A stretch of DNA of 64,000 nt from Branchiostoma floridae. Taxonomy: Eukaryota; Chordata; Leptocardii; Amphioxiformes; Branchiostomatidae. The stretch covers positions 14,922,603 through 14,986,602 of the forward strand of contig NC_049992.1 of NCBI RefSeq assembly GCF_000003815.2. The letters are read 5' to 3'. The notes below the pieces were generated by a model. It worked only from the letters and a program-made list of their open reading frames with translations. It was not told the DNA's origin and did not search any database. The position numbers were made by a program, and so were the translations under genes. This document shows, piece by piece, positions 14,820 to 26,492 of the stretch; the stretch's first letter is position 1; the number at the start of each line of letters is the position of its first letter.

Positions 14820-15075
14820 TTCGTGATTCACAGCAAGAAATATTTCCGTGCATAAGAAGTTCACAGAAGTCACATTTTAATTGTGTGTATTATGGATAGT
14901 TGCTTGCAAGTTATGGTGAACTTCACAACTACAAATTTGCAAATTCAGATAAGATACTCGTGTTTCACTGCAAGAAAAAAAATCCGTGGTGAAAAAAGGC
15001 ACACATTATCCTTGTGTATTGTGGATAATTTATAGCAAACTTTTATTTTGCAAGTTATAGCAAACTTCACAACAA
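14820..15075. repeat. diverged tandem duplication, about 130-137-bp unit
   Basis: Blocks with CA(C/G)TGCAAGAAA-like runs, TTGTGTATTATGGATA and TTGCAAGTTAT followed by AACTTCACAAC appear twice in the same order, with small indels between copies. Confidence 0.5.
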
Positions 15076-15504
15076 CAGTATGGGCTTAGAATAAACGAAT
15101 GCGTAAAGATGCTTCGTTTGGAGATTTACAAGACACATTGTAGCGTGGCCGGAAGACACGCCGAGCGCCAACGAAAGATAATGGCAGCCACCTGACATAC
15201 AGAAGTGGCTAAAGTATTTCATTTCCTTTCTAGGTCATGGCCTGTTCAGTCCTTATTACGGGTGTGATCGATTTTTGCCGAATGAATTTTGCATGGCGAT
15301 ATAATGTAGACCAAAGACACGTATTATCGCGATTGGAAGGGACGGTTTGTCGTGCTCTGTCGTTGTGCGCTAGCGCCCTGCCCCTGAACGTCAATGGTAA
15401 TAAACTCCAAACACAGAAGGGGCGTCACGGCTCCTGAGATGGGAAATAAAGCACTATCCCCCAAGTCACCCGTCCGTAGTCTATTGCGTGTTCTACCCTG
15501 CATT
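15076..15504. other. non-coding stretch
   Basis: No supported gene. One open frame of 66 codons at 15237-15437 has no recognised domain. Confidence 0.4.
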
Positions 15505-15508
15505 TTAA

Positions 15509-16455
15509 CCCTATTCAGACCGGGCTTTTTTGGTCATCCCTGGACCGGGGGGGGGGGCTTTTGAGGCCCTCCACTTTGAAGTCCTATAACTCTAAAACGA
15601 CGTGCCGTAGGGCCACTAAATTTTTAGGACATGATATCGACATAATATCTGACAAGTATTTGACGTTTGACGTTACGTTGACGTAAGATGACGTAATGAT
15701 GACGTCATCAATTTGATTATATTGGCCGGCCCCATGAAAAAAGGGTATTCTCAGAAAACTTCAAGTTATTCTACAAAAATGTAACAACAAGTGCAGATAA
15801 CAGAATAATAATGTTTATTACGACTTGCGTTGCCAATAGCAACATCAATGACGTCAAAATGACGTCATAAAATGACGTCATACACATCTAAGATACCAGT
15901 TGGACTCCGCCATATTATATCCATCACCTTGAATTTTTAAAAATACTTTTTTTGCAACAAATAATCACAAAGGGCAATGGAAATAGACTAAATACATTCA
16001 TTTAGATGGTTTTTGATGAAAAAATACCAGGTAGTTATAAATTTTAAGGGATAATTAACTCGTTATTCTTGATCTGGCCATACGGTCCGCCATCTTGGAT
16101 TTTGGGCTGATGACGTCATCAAATTAGCATAATTTATGCATATATAATTATGAAAGATATGCTAGATAATATAAGATTTTATTTATGTAGTAAAATAGCA
16201 GTAATATAGCAAATAAATGTGAAAAATACATTGTTAGAACCAAAAATAGTGATTTTTGGCAAAACAGCCTGTCAACAAACGGTTGCCATGGCAACACGAA
16301 AATATGGAAAATTTGTCAAACTTCGTAAAATTGTTGCCAACAATATTTTAGGAAAACTCACCAAATTTGGTGGCCCTAGCGTAAGCCGTTCTGGCGTTAT
16401 AGGACATCAAAGTAGGCGCGGGCCTCAAAAGCCCCCCCCCCCGGTCTGAATAGGG
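15509..16455. mobile_element. piggyBac-type non-autonomous element, copy 1
   Basis: The element is about 947 bp, flanked on both sides by TTAA (15505-15508 and 16456-16459), the hallmark target of the piggyBac superfamily. The ends are inverted copies starting CCCTATTCAGACCGG, followed by a G run and CTTTTGAGGCCC. The similarity continues inwards for more than 100 bp (roughly 15509-15640 against 16340-16455), with an extra 25-30 bp in the left arm. The interior holds repeated TGACGTCA motifs and CCATCTTGGATTTT, which also occur in the element at 18.1 kb. No transposase is encoded, only a 76-codon frame at 16219-16449. Known of the family: TTAA targeting. Inferred: mobilised in trans. Confidence 0.82.
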
Positions 16456-16649
16456 TTAATATGTGTATTGAGAAAACTTCAACCCCCTAACACTCCCCCT
16501 TATAGGTTTATTCATTGGATGCTGCTGAGGAACGCCAGAACAGACCACTCAATGTACGACGATCGTACTGTGACCTCGCTATGACCTAAATTGAATTTGT
16601 GTAAGTCTTGATTTCATGCTGTACGCCTTGATTTAATGCTTGCGCGTAT

Positions 16650-16813
16650 GTATGGAATATGTATATGTGTGAGTTTGTGTGTATGTGTGTGTGTGTTTGT
16701 GTGTGTTTTGTATGATTGTGTGTGTTTGTGTGTGTGTGTGTGTTTGTGTGTTTTGTATGATTGTGCGTGTGTGTGTGTGCGTGTGTGTTTGTGTGTGTGT
16801 GTGTTTGTATGAT

Positions 16814-16847
<34 letters not shown>

Positions 16848-16905
16848 TGTGTGTTTTGTATGATTGTGTGTGTGTTTGTGTGTGTGTGTGTCTTGTATGA
16901 TTGTG
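16650..16905. repeat. TG/TTTG microsatellite
   Basis: About 250 bp of TG dinucleotides interrupted by TTTG and by a recurring TTTTGTATGATTGTG block, which gives a higher-order period of roughly 60-100 bp. Long artefact frames (Cys-Val-rich on plus, His-Thr-rich on minus) arise from it and should not be annotated as genes. Confidence 0.95.
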
Positions 16906-16959
16906 CGTGTGTCCGTAAGACAACGACACACAGTGCTACTGAGAATAGATCATAGCCTG

Positions 16960-18118
16960 ACCCCTTGTACTTTAACCCTTATAACATTAATATTGACCAT
17001 GAAAATACCCGTAGACTTCTTACCTCCTTCTTCACACAAATAGCCCTGTACTTATCAGCAAGATAAATCTACCATGAGATCCACATCTTAGCCAAAGGGC
17101 AGGCCCGTTTGGACGGCGATGTGAGATATCGATCTGCTGCGGTCTCCGTGCTGTGAGTACCATACACACGGGCAGCCCTGTAATTTCTCAATCACCAAAC
17201 TCCTAGAAAACTCATTACAGCACCAGGTACAGGCCATTACCGTAAGGGGTCACGCTGATTTATCTAATCTTTACTTACACTCCAACGGGTCTTCCAGGGG
17301 ACACGGGATTGAGCATTTATATCATTATTTTTTAATCAAACGTACGTGTATACTAAACGGATTACGCAGCTATTGGAATAACACACCAGGTAGCATAAAA
17401 ATGATGTTTAAAACAATGTTTAATGAGATTCCGTTAGATAATATACCCGCACGAGGCATGCTTCTAAATCTTCGGTCAGGAACTCAATTACAAGACCGTG
17501 TATAGCTCTGTAGATTTTCTAAAGCTCGAGGGGCGACTCGTCAATAGGTACATTAAAGGTACGTAAGACATTGACGTCCTTGCTAATCCCCAGGCTTATA
17601 GCTAAGGGATGTGTAGTGCTTGGACGAGGAGGCGTCGTGATCAGTTCCCATCATAGTCCCTTTGAAGTGTCTGACCCCGGCTTGTTTTGATAGCACGTCG
17701 GGGTACCCTACTGGGATCTGTCAATAAACTTGCACGGTTTAGAGGCAAAAACGTCATCAAGAGATGGAAGGAGTTTACTACTTCATGATCGGCTCGGCAA
17801 AAGACATCAAAGGAAAATCCTGTCCGCTATTACAGCTAAAAAAACTTCTCCAGGCTTTGGTCCACTTACCATCTAAGCTACCTCAATCCATAATGTTTGT
17901 TTCCCAGAAATTGGAAAAGGGACTTTCTGCTAGAGGGGATACATTCTCTCGCATTAGAAAATCCCGTCAGTATTTCGTATAAAGTACTGGAACTGGAGGT
18001 TGGGAAGAGGGATCTGTGACTTGCTTCATCTTAAGATCCATGCTCGTATAGCGGAGATAGGAAACTAAGTCCCAAAGAGGCCGAACAAAGGAAGAGATTG
18101 TGGGGCGAGCTTCTCTTC
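16960..18118. other. non-coding stretch
   Basis: No supported gene. A 72-codon frame at 17764-17982 has no recognisable domain. Confidence 0.4.
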
Positions 18119-18122
18119 TTAA

Positions 18123-19094
18123 CCCTCAAACACCCGAGTGGGGTCCATTTGGACCCCAGGCGTACATTTTGAAGTGCCATTTCAACATTTTTGATCTGAA
18201 GAAAAAATCCTTCCGTGACTTTGTCAGTCAATATGTCTTATACCTTCTCCTAAGTTTTCGCAATGATTGGTACAATAATGTGGAAATTATAAAGAAAGTT
18301 TGTGTTCAGTTCCTCTGGGGTCCAAACGGACCCCAGCAAAAATGTGCAGTTTTTAAAACAAACTTTGGAGGCTAACTCCTTAACCACTTAAAGTATGAAT
18401 ACCAAACTTTCAGACAATAATAAAAATGTAAATTTAAATAATTACAAAAAGTTCTAGGTCATCAACTTGTAATGTGACGACATTATGACGTCATTTGCCT
18501 AATCGGGGCGGCCATCTTGGATTTTGACAAATGACGTCATGAAATTAGCATTAATTATAAATTTTAAGTCATGAAAACTGCATTGCATTTCATAAAATTT
18601 AATTGTTGTCAGAAAACATGTGTAGTTTACCAAGAAAACCTTGTTTAAATTGAAATTGTCAAATTTTGGCAAAAATATGCCTGTTAGAATATGGTTGCCA
18701 TGGCAACCCCAAAAAATGATAAACTTACTTTATTGACCAAAAACTTTTGCAAACAATATTTTTTGATAAATTACCAAGTTTCGTAGCTTTAGCTCTAGCC
18801 GTTCATGAGTTATGCGACATAAATGTTACTGAGGGCCTCAAAATTCCCCTATCTGGTCGGAATAGGTTTAGTACAAAACGTGGTCCTTCTGAACTTTTGC
18901 ATAAATTATGATAATGAGTTGGAATTAGCAACACCTTATCATCTCAAATAATTTCTCTTACATTAACGAAGCAATGTATATATAATGCTCGCCGATAAGA
19001 CATGGTACTGCGATTTTATGAACAAAACATTTTGGGGTCCGTTTGGACCCCACTCGGTCATTTTAGTCGCAAAAAAAGGTCGGGTGCTTGAGGG
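18123..19094. mobile_element. piggyBac-type element with GGGGTCC palindromes, copy 2
   Basis: The element is about 972 bp between TTAA sites at 18119-18122 and 19095-19098. The terminal inverted repeats begin CCCTCAAACACCCGA on the left and, read inverted from the right, CCCTCAAGCACCCGA. An 18-bp palindrome occurs three times: GGGGTCCATTTGGACCCC (18140-18157), GGGGTCCAAACGGACCCC (18317-18334) and GGGGTCCGTTTGGACCCC (19034-19051). The stretch from about 18480 to 18872 resembles the interior and right end of the 15.5-kb element (CCATCTTGGATTTT, GGTTGCCATGGCAAC, GAGGGCCTCAAAA). The copy is therefore a relative with different ends or a nested composite. No transposase frame is present. Confidence 0.8.
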
Positions 19095-19443
19095 TTAAGA
19101 TCTCCATCGATTTAAGTTCGTCCATTTCAGCATCGAGGACAATAAGCTTCAAACAGTTAGGTGACAAGAAGCAGAACTGCAAGTTTTGTGCATCTACCTC
19201 TACATGTAGCGAAGACAATGACAACCTTATAAAATCAAAGGCTAGAGAAATAAAATCATGACGTGTTTGATCATGATTATTTTCATATTTGAAGTCGTTT
19301 AAGATATGTAACATTAGCACAACATAGTCATAGAAAGCAGTTCTTAGCACCTTTATAGTTTGTACTTTCCTCATCATACGTGTTGTTTGTACCTGCAATT
19401 AGCCATCGGGCTGTATCTAGTGCTTGGTTTGCTGCTTGCCGAT

Positions 19444-20640
19444 GTATATATATGTCACAGGAGAGATGTCGATCCAGTAGAATCGTCGATTCTCCTAGGA
19501 GAGATCTCGATCGGAGCTGGCCCTAGGACCAGCTCCGATCGGGGTCTCTCCTAGGAGAATCGACGATTCTACNNNNNNNNNNNNNNNNNNNNNNNNNNNN
19601 NNNNNNNNNNNNNNNNNNNNNNNNNNNNNNNNNNNNNNNNNNNNNNNNNNNNNNNNNNNNNNNNNNNNNNNNNNNNNNNNNNNNNNNNNNNNNNNNNNNN
19701 NNNNNNNNNNNNNNNNNNNNNNNNNNNGCCGGGGATAGCCTAGGTATGATACTAAGATATAGGAATCAGCAATACTTTTTATGATAAACAATGATTTTAT
19801 TTAGTATTAATGCAAACCTACTAACTCATTAACAACTACACACAAGCCTACTTGTGTCTACAATGTTCACTCAAGACTACCACAATAGGGTCGCTTCTTC
19901 AACTTTACTCAAGGTAGACTATAGTATATAGCATCACTTCCATGGTAAATGAGTATGTTTTCTGATAAAGTAATTTCTGATACAGTAGTGGCAAACATCT
20001 TATAATGTGTGAAAGGCACCAAGGGGCGATCAATGTGTCAGTATGCAAATTTCACAGCTTTGGAAGAACTGGAAGAACAATAACAACTGTAAAGTCGTCA
20101 AACAGGTGTCAAAAGATTAAGTAGAGTTTCAAGATAATACTCACTATTTCACACCTATTGAGTACATTTCACTACTGACACTAGTCAGACTTGTATTTGT
20201 CTTGAGTGAACATTGTAGAAGTGACACAAGTAGGCTTGTGTGTAGTTGTTGATGAGTTAGTAGGTTTGCATCAATACTAAATAGAATCATTGTTTATCAT
20301 AAAAAGTATTGCTGTTTCCTATATCTTAGTATCATTTGAGTTTGGATCGGAGCTGGTCCTAGGGCCAACTCCGATCGGGGTCTCTCCTAGTAGAATCGCC
20401 GATTTTCCTAGGAGAGATCCCGATCGCAGTCTGTTTCCAATATCTTAGCATCATTTGAGTTTGGATCGGAGTTGGCCCTAGGAGAGACCCCAATCGCAAT
20501 CTATACTAGTAGAATCGTCGATTCTCCTAGGAGAGACCCCGATCGGAGCTGGCCCTAGGACCAGCTCCGATCGAGATCTCTCCTAGGAGAATCGACGATT
20601 CTACTGGATCGACATCTCTCCTGTGACATATATATATATA
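19444..20640. mobile_element. 1.2-kb foldback element with nested palindromes
   Basis: The two ends are long inverted copies. TGTCACAGGAGAGATGTCGA near 19454 is mirrored near 20609-20626. Each end contains a near-perfect 96-bp palindrome (19477-19572 and 20509-20604) built from GTAGAATCGTCGATTCTCC, CCTAGGAGAGA and CGATCGGAGCTGG units. A second inner pair of arms of about 135 bp (roughly 19740-19876 and 20206-20340) is also inverted. The central 330 bp is unique and non-coding. Extra partial palindrome units lie at 20345-20500. The right end runs into a TA repeat and the left end carries a shorter TATATATA, so insertion into TA-rich DNA is likely. Confidence 0.82.
19573..19727. other. assembly gap of 155 N
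   Basis: A run of N begins exactly where the first 96-bp palindrome ends, inside the foldback element. Hairpin DNA probably blocked sequencing or assembly. A frame that appears to bridge the gap on the minus strand is not meaningful. Confidence 0.99.
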
Positions 20641-20649
20641 TATATATAT
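20625..20649. repeat. TA microsatellite
   Basis: About eleven TA dinucleotides at the right edge of the foldback element. Confidence 0.85.
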
Positions 20650-21761
20650 TATGATGCTGTGATGCCAAGGTCGAGGCAATGGGCATCTCTATGGGATTAC
20701 ACACTGCTATAGCCCTGTGGAAGATTAAGATTCTCCTGTATTGCTCCAAGCGTGTCGTGAACTACCCGCTCATCCACACGTGCCCAGGGGCTTGACCTAG
20801 CGTTGTACGACATACCTCAATGGATAATGACTATGTTTGCGATACTTACTCTGCGAATATGTTTTCATTACATACATCTGGCGGGTAAATCTCCTCCATT
20901 CATCACTGTTCTGGCACGATGATCTTCCCGACGTGATGTGGTTAGCAGAGACCACGAGCAATCGATTCCTCAGCATTACCAGTGAACTGTTCAGTTCAGG
21001 GCTGAGGTTTTTCAACTACACGCTTCGTTTGTGAGAGGGAAGTGCACTTGAGCGAGCTAAAGTCACCCGGACTTATCCACATAAGAAGTTGTTAGGGAAG
21101 GTAAATGGGTTCAATTAACTTTTCTCAGCTTCGGTAAGAAGGCTCAAAGGTACAAACTCTGATAAACCGTTCTTTATTACATTTAGAACCTGCAGCAAAT
21201 GGCGTCCACTGATTGTCATTTGACTTTGTTTTCCCTGAAGTGAAATTAGACGACAAGGTGGTTACGACAAGGCTGTGGAATACTAATGTTTTGTTTTCTT
21301 TATTGTCCTGAAAAAAAAGTAGAAAGGAATTTTCTCTTTTCATCTTTCCATCAATGGTGAAATCTCCTTCGTAAAAGGTAAACACTTCAGTATCTGTCAA
21401 TTAGAACATGTTTTGTAAATATAGAATACAATGAAACAGTTTTATTCGAATGGAGCCCGTGTGATAAGCCCGGGCCGTACGGAAAGGTATCAGCCGGCCC
21501 AGAACACCCGTATCGAACGTTTTCGCGTCACAGGTATGACATAATACATTGTACAAGCACATATTTATAAACGGAACAAAGAAGTATTATTTTTGCTACA
21601 CATAGTAGCATCACTGTTCATGGCCTAAATCAGTAAACTATAAAAATTTGAAAGACTAACGTTATATGGAATTGTATTTTGTTTCAACACCCAGTTGTTC
21701 GAACATTTTGCGTCACTTGCCAGATGTCGACCAAACAGTTCTTTGCTATGGTCGGCTTGGT
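20650..21761. other. non-coding stretch
   Basis: No supported gene. Frames below 92 codons on both strands overlap one another. Confidence 0.4.
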
Positions 21762-21926
21762 AAGCCTCTACCAGGCTTCGTGGATCGGTGGTCTAATTGT
21801 AGAAATTTGACAAATAGAGTCTATAGTACGCCAGGGGAGTTAGCCGGCCAGAAGACTACGTTTCCTCACCACGAAGCCGAAGGTGAGGATAATGATTCTA
21901 CCGATCCACGGAGCCGGGTAGAGGCT
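21762..21926. repeat. inverted repeat, 27-bp arms
   Basis: AGCCTCTACCAGGCTTCG followed by TGGATCGGT (21762-21789) is mirrored by ACCGATCCACGGAGCC followed by GGGTAGAGGCT (21900-21926). The loop is about 110 bp. It lies inside a 129-codon plus-strand frame (21666-22055) that has no recognisable domain, so the frame is not called a gene. Confidence 0.65.
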
Positions 21927-24321
21927 AGGCTTGGTGACTGGAAGCACAAAATGTTTTTTCCTTGGCCTAAACCTGACCCTGTCAGCGGTCTACGTATCAC
22001 ACAACGCGACAAGCCCCACTGGGTCCCCACTAATGGGGTCTCCTTTCAAACCTGAGACATAATTCTGATAAGCTTTAACCTTTTCAAACACGACATTATG
22101 ACTCCTGATCATAATCAACTCTCTTCAGTCTGGAACTAGTCAAGTCAACTAAGCTACCCACAAAGTAAAAAGTTTTGGCGTTTTTCTTGACGTGAATGTG
22201 TTTTACCTTGTATTACTAATCCATTGAGAGAAAAAAAACGAGGTACCATTATCTTACAGATGGGATAGGTATATTTCGTGGGGGGGGGGTGATCTGTACT
22301 GGGGCAAACACCATTTTCTGTAACCTTTCAACTTTGACCCAAGACCTCCTGCAATTGTCCACGACATGTCTAGCAATCAAATGACACTTTTGGATCTGTG
22401 GACACATAACCCAACAAACAAACGAACACACCAACTGACTACAAAATATGACCCTGACTTGGGTAAAAACGTTTAGCTCTATTCAAGCACTCTTTAAACT
22501 TCAGAACGTGCCAGCAAAACAATATGAGGTGGGTTTCAAAAAAATTAATGCTTAGTGAGTGCACTGATTACTCTCGAAAGCAGGGCGCCACCGTAATAAC
22601 AAAAACCGTTGGACATGCAATCATGATGGCGTAGTGTTCGTATAAGTGGCAGATAATGCTGGTCGGTAATTATTGAGAAGATCCGGGTGGTCCCCAGTGG
22701 ATAAAGCATATGATTGGGTGCATCTTCTGACCTCGATTGCTTAATCCATGGTCCTTTTGAAGTCATGACGAGTGAAGTATTTCCCTGTAAAGATATCCCT
22801 CATCTCGTCAAACTTTGAACTTTGTTTTTCCTACTGAATGGAACACCTAATCTCATCGGAACGTTTTATATCTCCGGTTCCAAAACTACTTTTATTTTCA
22901 AAATGTTTTCATCAGAGAAGACTCAGTAACAGCGTCTGGTAATAGAGATTAAATTCTCCCAGGAATGGTGGTAAGCCTACTCTTTTGAGGCACTATTTTA
23001 CTGGCGTCGGCAAGTCTTAACGGTGCAGCATCTTCTAGGCATGGCGTCGACTCTGATTAGCATATCCATTAATTATTTCAATACTTACTGTTATTCCCAC
23101 ACAGGGGGAGATGATTTGAACAGACAAATGCATGCAAGTTACCAGCAGGACCCAGAAGACTGCAATTTGTCTTAGCTGCGTTTTACATTTGCATTTTCAA
23201 AGCCGTTTTTTATAATTTGGTACTCCTCACGCACGTGATGATTTATGACAATACTTTGAAGTATCAAACTTGGTATAATACTCAATAGAGAAAGTTGTTG
23301 GTAACACAAAGTACACAGAATCATGGACACTGCACGTCAATGGAGGAATACAAGAAATTTCTTTTTCTTTTTTTGTGTGGACTTTTCAACTTCGTACCGT
23401 TACGAAAAGCTGTTAAAGAACTTTTTTTTTGCTTTTAAAACCATCTCGACTTTTGACATTTTTAGCCTGTCACTCGGCTCATTTAAGCTGTTCAACTGAA
23501 TTTAACTAGGGGTATGATTCTTTAGGTAGGTGAGATTTAAGAGAATCGGCATGTAAAGGCAAGCTCAGTAGCATATTGTAGCGCAGTCATCATATAAAAT
23601 ACTGTTCAACTTTATGTCGAAATAAATTTCGACTCTCTCCTCTCGTTCTTTGTGCTCTGTACACGATAATGAAGAAATATTTATCTGGACCGGCGCAGGT
23701 GGTGTAAAACGGTTTTATCCATTGTTCAGAATGAATGTCTTACTTACCCATGAATGTCGGCGTGATGATGATTTGTGCCTTTCCCAAACTCCCACCATTC
23801 GGGCCATTCATATTGCCATTCTCGCTGTCATGGAATTTTATGAGGTTTGTAATGGTAGAATGAGACTGATTTTGGACAATCCCGGGCTCTATTACACGTA
23901 ATGTCTAAATGAGGCGAGGAAATCATTAGAGGTCAGAGGCCCATTGAAATAAGTTTTAACTGCACACCTTAACGTAGTAGAATTAATGGCCATTTCAAGC
24001 ACTGAAGCCTACGACCATTGATCGTCTTTCTCCATGTTGAAATACATGAAGGCTTGGATGAAAAATACCTTCAAGTACACCATCTTATAGTGACTGAAAA
24101 GGATTCGTACGTACGGAAAATCGCACGTCAACACGCACAAACATCGTTGTAAATGAACACAATATAGAGGCTTTAATACTTGTTCGTGCTTTCAACATTT
24201 GGTATTTTACGAGTAGGATTTGATACTGAACCGACACGTTTGACCGAGTATATTAAAACCCATTCATCGTGAGAGTGGGAACATTATGCATTCCCATGCA
24301 CTCGGTGTATTTTACGTCAGC
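21927..24321. other. non-coding stretch
   Basis: No supported gene. A G run lies at about 22279-22288. No RNA gene is seen. Confidence 0.4.
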
Positions 24322-24780
24322 AAAATCTACGGTTGTCCTGCTGTTTGGTTGTGAAATGGAGATTTGGTTCCATGCGTGGTAGCAGAAAGAAGGCTTCGTA
24401 TGATATAAGCCCTTATACGCACTTTCATAATGTCTGAAATTATTTGGTGTCTTAATATGGTTGTTAGATAAAGAAAAATCTACCGTTGTCCTGCTGTTTG
24501 GTTGTAAAATGGAGATTTGGTTCCAAGCGTGGTAGCAGAAAAAAAGGCTTCGTATGTTATAAGCCCCTTATACGCACTTTCATAATGTTTGAAATTAGTT
24601 AGTGTCTAATATGGTTGTTAAATAAAGCACAATCTCCGGTTGTCCTGCAGTTTGGTTGTAAAATGGAGATTTAGTTCCAAGCGTGGTAGCAGAAAGAAGG
24701 CTTTGTTATTTATAAGCCTCCTATACGCACTTTCATAAAGTTTGAAAGAAGTTAGTGTTGTACTATGGTTGTTAAAAAAA
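24322..24780. repeat. three tandem copies of a 153-bp unit
   Basis: Each unit contains GTTGTCCTGC(T/A)GTTTGG, AAATGGAGATTT, AAGCGTGGTAGCAGAAA, a TATAAGCC run and TACGCACTTTCATAA in the same order. Unit anchors (GTTGTC) are at 24332, 24485 and 24639, giving periods of 153 and 154 bp. Copies 1 and 2 are closer to each other than to copy 3. No coding frame is conserved across the units. Confidence 0.9.
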
Positions 24781-25299
24781 TCAGTTCGGTTCTTGACATT
24801 GTGTGAAGGCACGAGTGTCCTTTTTGATTGAGTCAGTCAGTCGTAGTCATACGGTGTATTACAGCACCGCTGTGGTATTCCAACCCCTTTCTTTTAGCTG
24901 AATACAAGACAGGGAAGGGCCAGGTCTCTAGTCTAGGTGAATAATGTAAATCACCGTGTGGCTGATACAGTACCACTGTGCGCCAGGCATTAAAAGACAA
25001 AACTGCTATAATTCTTCTGCGAGCTATGTTCTTGATTTCGTTTTGTTTCCTTTTAGAAGGAAATTCCTCCTTTATCATCATGTACACATACGTCAAGTGG
25101 TAGACAATGGCAGAACAGCTGCAAAATGATCTGTACAATTATCTCTTGGTGTACCCCGCCGAATCTTCATGTGAGACAGCACTGATGCAGTTTATGGCAA
25201 TGTCGCAAGGAGGCTACCGGACACAGGACTAGCTCTGTCGGGAAGGTCTAAAGTAAAGAGATGCACGAACCAAAGATCATAATCAATTGGTTTCCAAAT

Positions 25300-25355
25300 G
25301 AGTGAGTGAGTGAGTGAATGAGTGAGTGAGAGAGGGAGAGAAAGAGAGAGAACGC
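25300..25355. repeat. GAGT/GA simple repeat
   Basis: About eleven GAGT tetranucleotides run into a GA-rich tract. Ser-Leu-rich minus-strand frames over it are artefacts. Confidence 0.9.
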
Positions 25356-26192
25356 CTCTAAGGGCCAATTTAGAACAGACCAACCTGCCAAAAGTATTGA
25401 TTTATTGATTTCATTTGTGCTTACAGTAGGGACTGACAATTTTAGTCGACAGGTCTCATATAGCAAGAAAAGAGACATCTAGCGATTTGGAATGATAAGG
25501 CAGCATGTTGCTTACTTTATTAAGTCATGGACAATCCTATCTTGTCCAATTGCATTTAACCTATACGTGTAATCGGTCACTGAAATAAGAACTGAAAATG
25601 TCTCCGTTCTACATACTATTGCCTCTCAGACAATTAGCATGTAATGCATACTAACAAATGCTATTTGCTAGGAACAATGAATTCCGTGTACACAATACTT
25701 CATTATATATAGTGATCGGCACTAACCTGCATATAATATTAATCTAATTTATGAAACTCAACAAACATCTAAGATCATTTTAAAAAAGGTAAAGGTTTAA
25801 AACTCCTGATAACCTAAATAACGGCGCTGAATTGTAAAGGTACGTCAAACTCTGGCAATCTTAAGCTTACATTGAGCATAAGTACTAGTCAACTATACTC
25901 CAGATTGAAGCAAGGAATTCAAACAGAGCACATGTTAAAAATTCCGATAATCTGAACAATTAGCCCTATTATAAAACAACAAATAGTCGAAAGGTTAAGA
26001 ATAGAGACTAGGTCCTAAAGGGCCTTCACTAAACAGCGATGATAACACGATGTGGAAAGTGTTTAGGGACCTCATACATCGATTTACACAGTTACATACA
26101 GCTGTACACGTGTCATTGAGGTTGTTAATGCTTATAAACAATGTCATGTTCTATGATAATATATGAGGTGAACATAAATGTTATAGATTAGA
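25356..26192. other. 3' flank of the nicotinic receptor gene
   Basis: AT-rich, with no other gene. The 3' UTR of the minus-strand receptor gene must lie here. I could not point to one convincing poly(A) signal close to the stop codon. Confidence 0.4.
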
Positions 26193-26492
26193 TCAGAAAT
26201 GAGGGGCCTGTGTAAAAATGGCGACAGAGATTATTATAGTTACGAGAATTGTCATATACATCAAAAACCTATCCAAAACTAAACCGACACATCTCCATTC
26301 GAACGTTAGGAAGTACTGTGTACTTTGCCTGGTCATCTGTCGAGACATGGTTCTGACTTTGGCGTCTATGGAGCGAGTTGTATCGGCAAGCTTGCGGTAC
26401 AGAAGATCCACCTTTTGGTGTAAAAAGTCGTCTCTTTCTAAAGCAGTGGTTGGCGGCTTGTGTAGACCTGACGTCATGGAAGGGGGCCGAGA
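26193..26492 (-). CDS. nAChR exon 8: cytoplasmic amphipathic helix, M4 and stop
   Basis: Encodes residues 378-476 and the stop. The FEWRCVGLVLDRFLMYMTI run matches the EWKxVAxVIDRLF block before and into M4 of nicotinic subunits. The protein ends a few residues after M4. The acceptor follows the pyrimidine-rich GTCCGTTTCACAG. Confidence 0.92.
   Translation of the reverse strand, partial: SRPPSMTSGLHKPPTTALERDDFLHQKVDLLYRKLADTTRSIDAKVRTMSRQMTRQSTQYFLTFEWRCVGLVLDRFLMYMTILVTIIISVAIFTQAPHF

Noticed and set aside
16614..16955. Cys-Val-rich and His-Thr-rich frames
   Set aside because: They are translations of the TG/CA microsatellite.
19495..19791. Minus-strand frame bridging the N run
   Set aside because: The middle is unknown bases and the ends are palindromic repeat.
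21666..22055. 129-codon plus-strand frame
   Set aside because: It runs through an inverted repeat and has no domain, so it is best explained by the repeat.
24322..24780. CRISPR-like array
   Set aside because: The repeat unit is 153 bp with no spacer pattern; the sequence is animal nuclear DNA.
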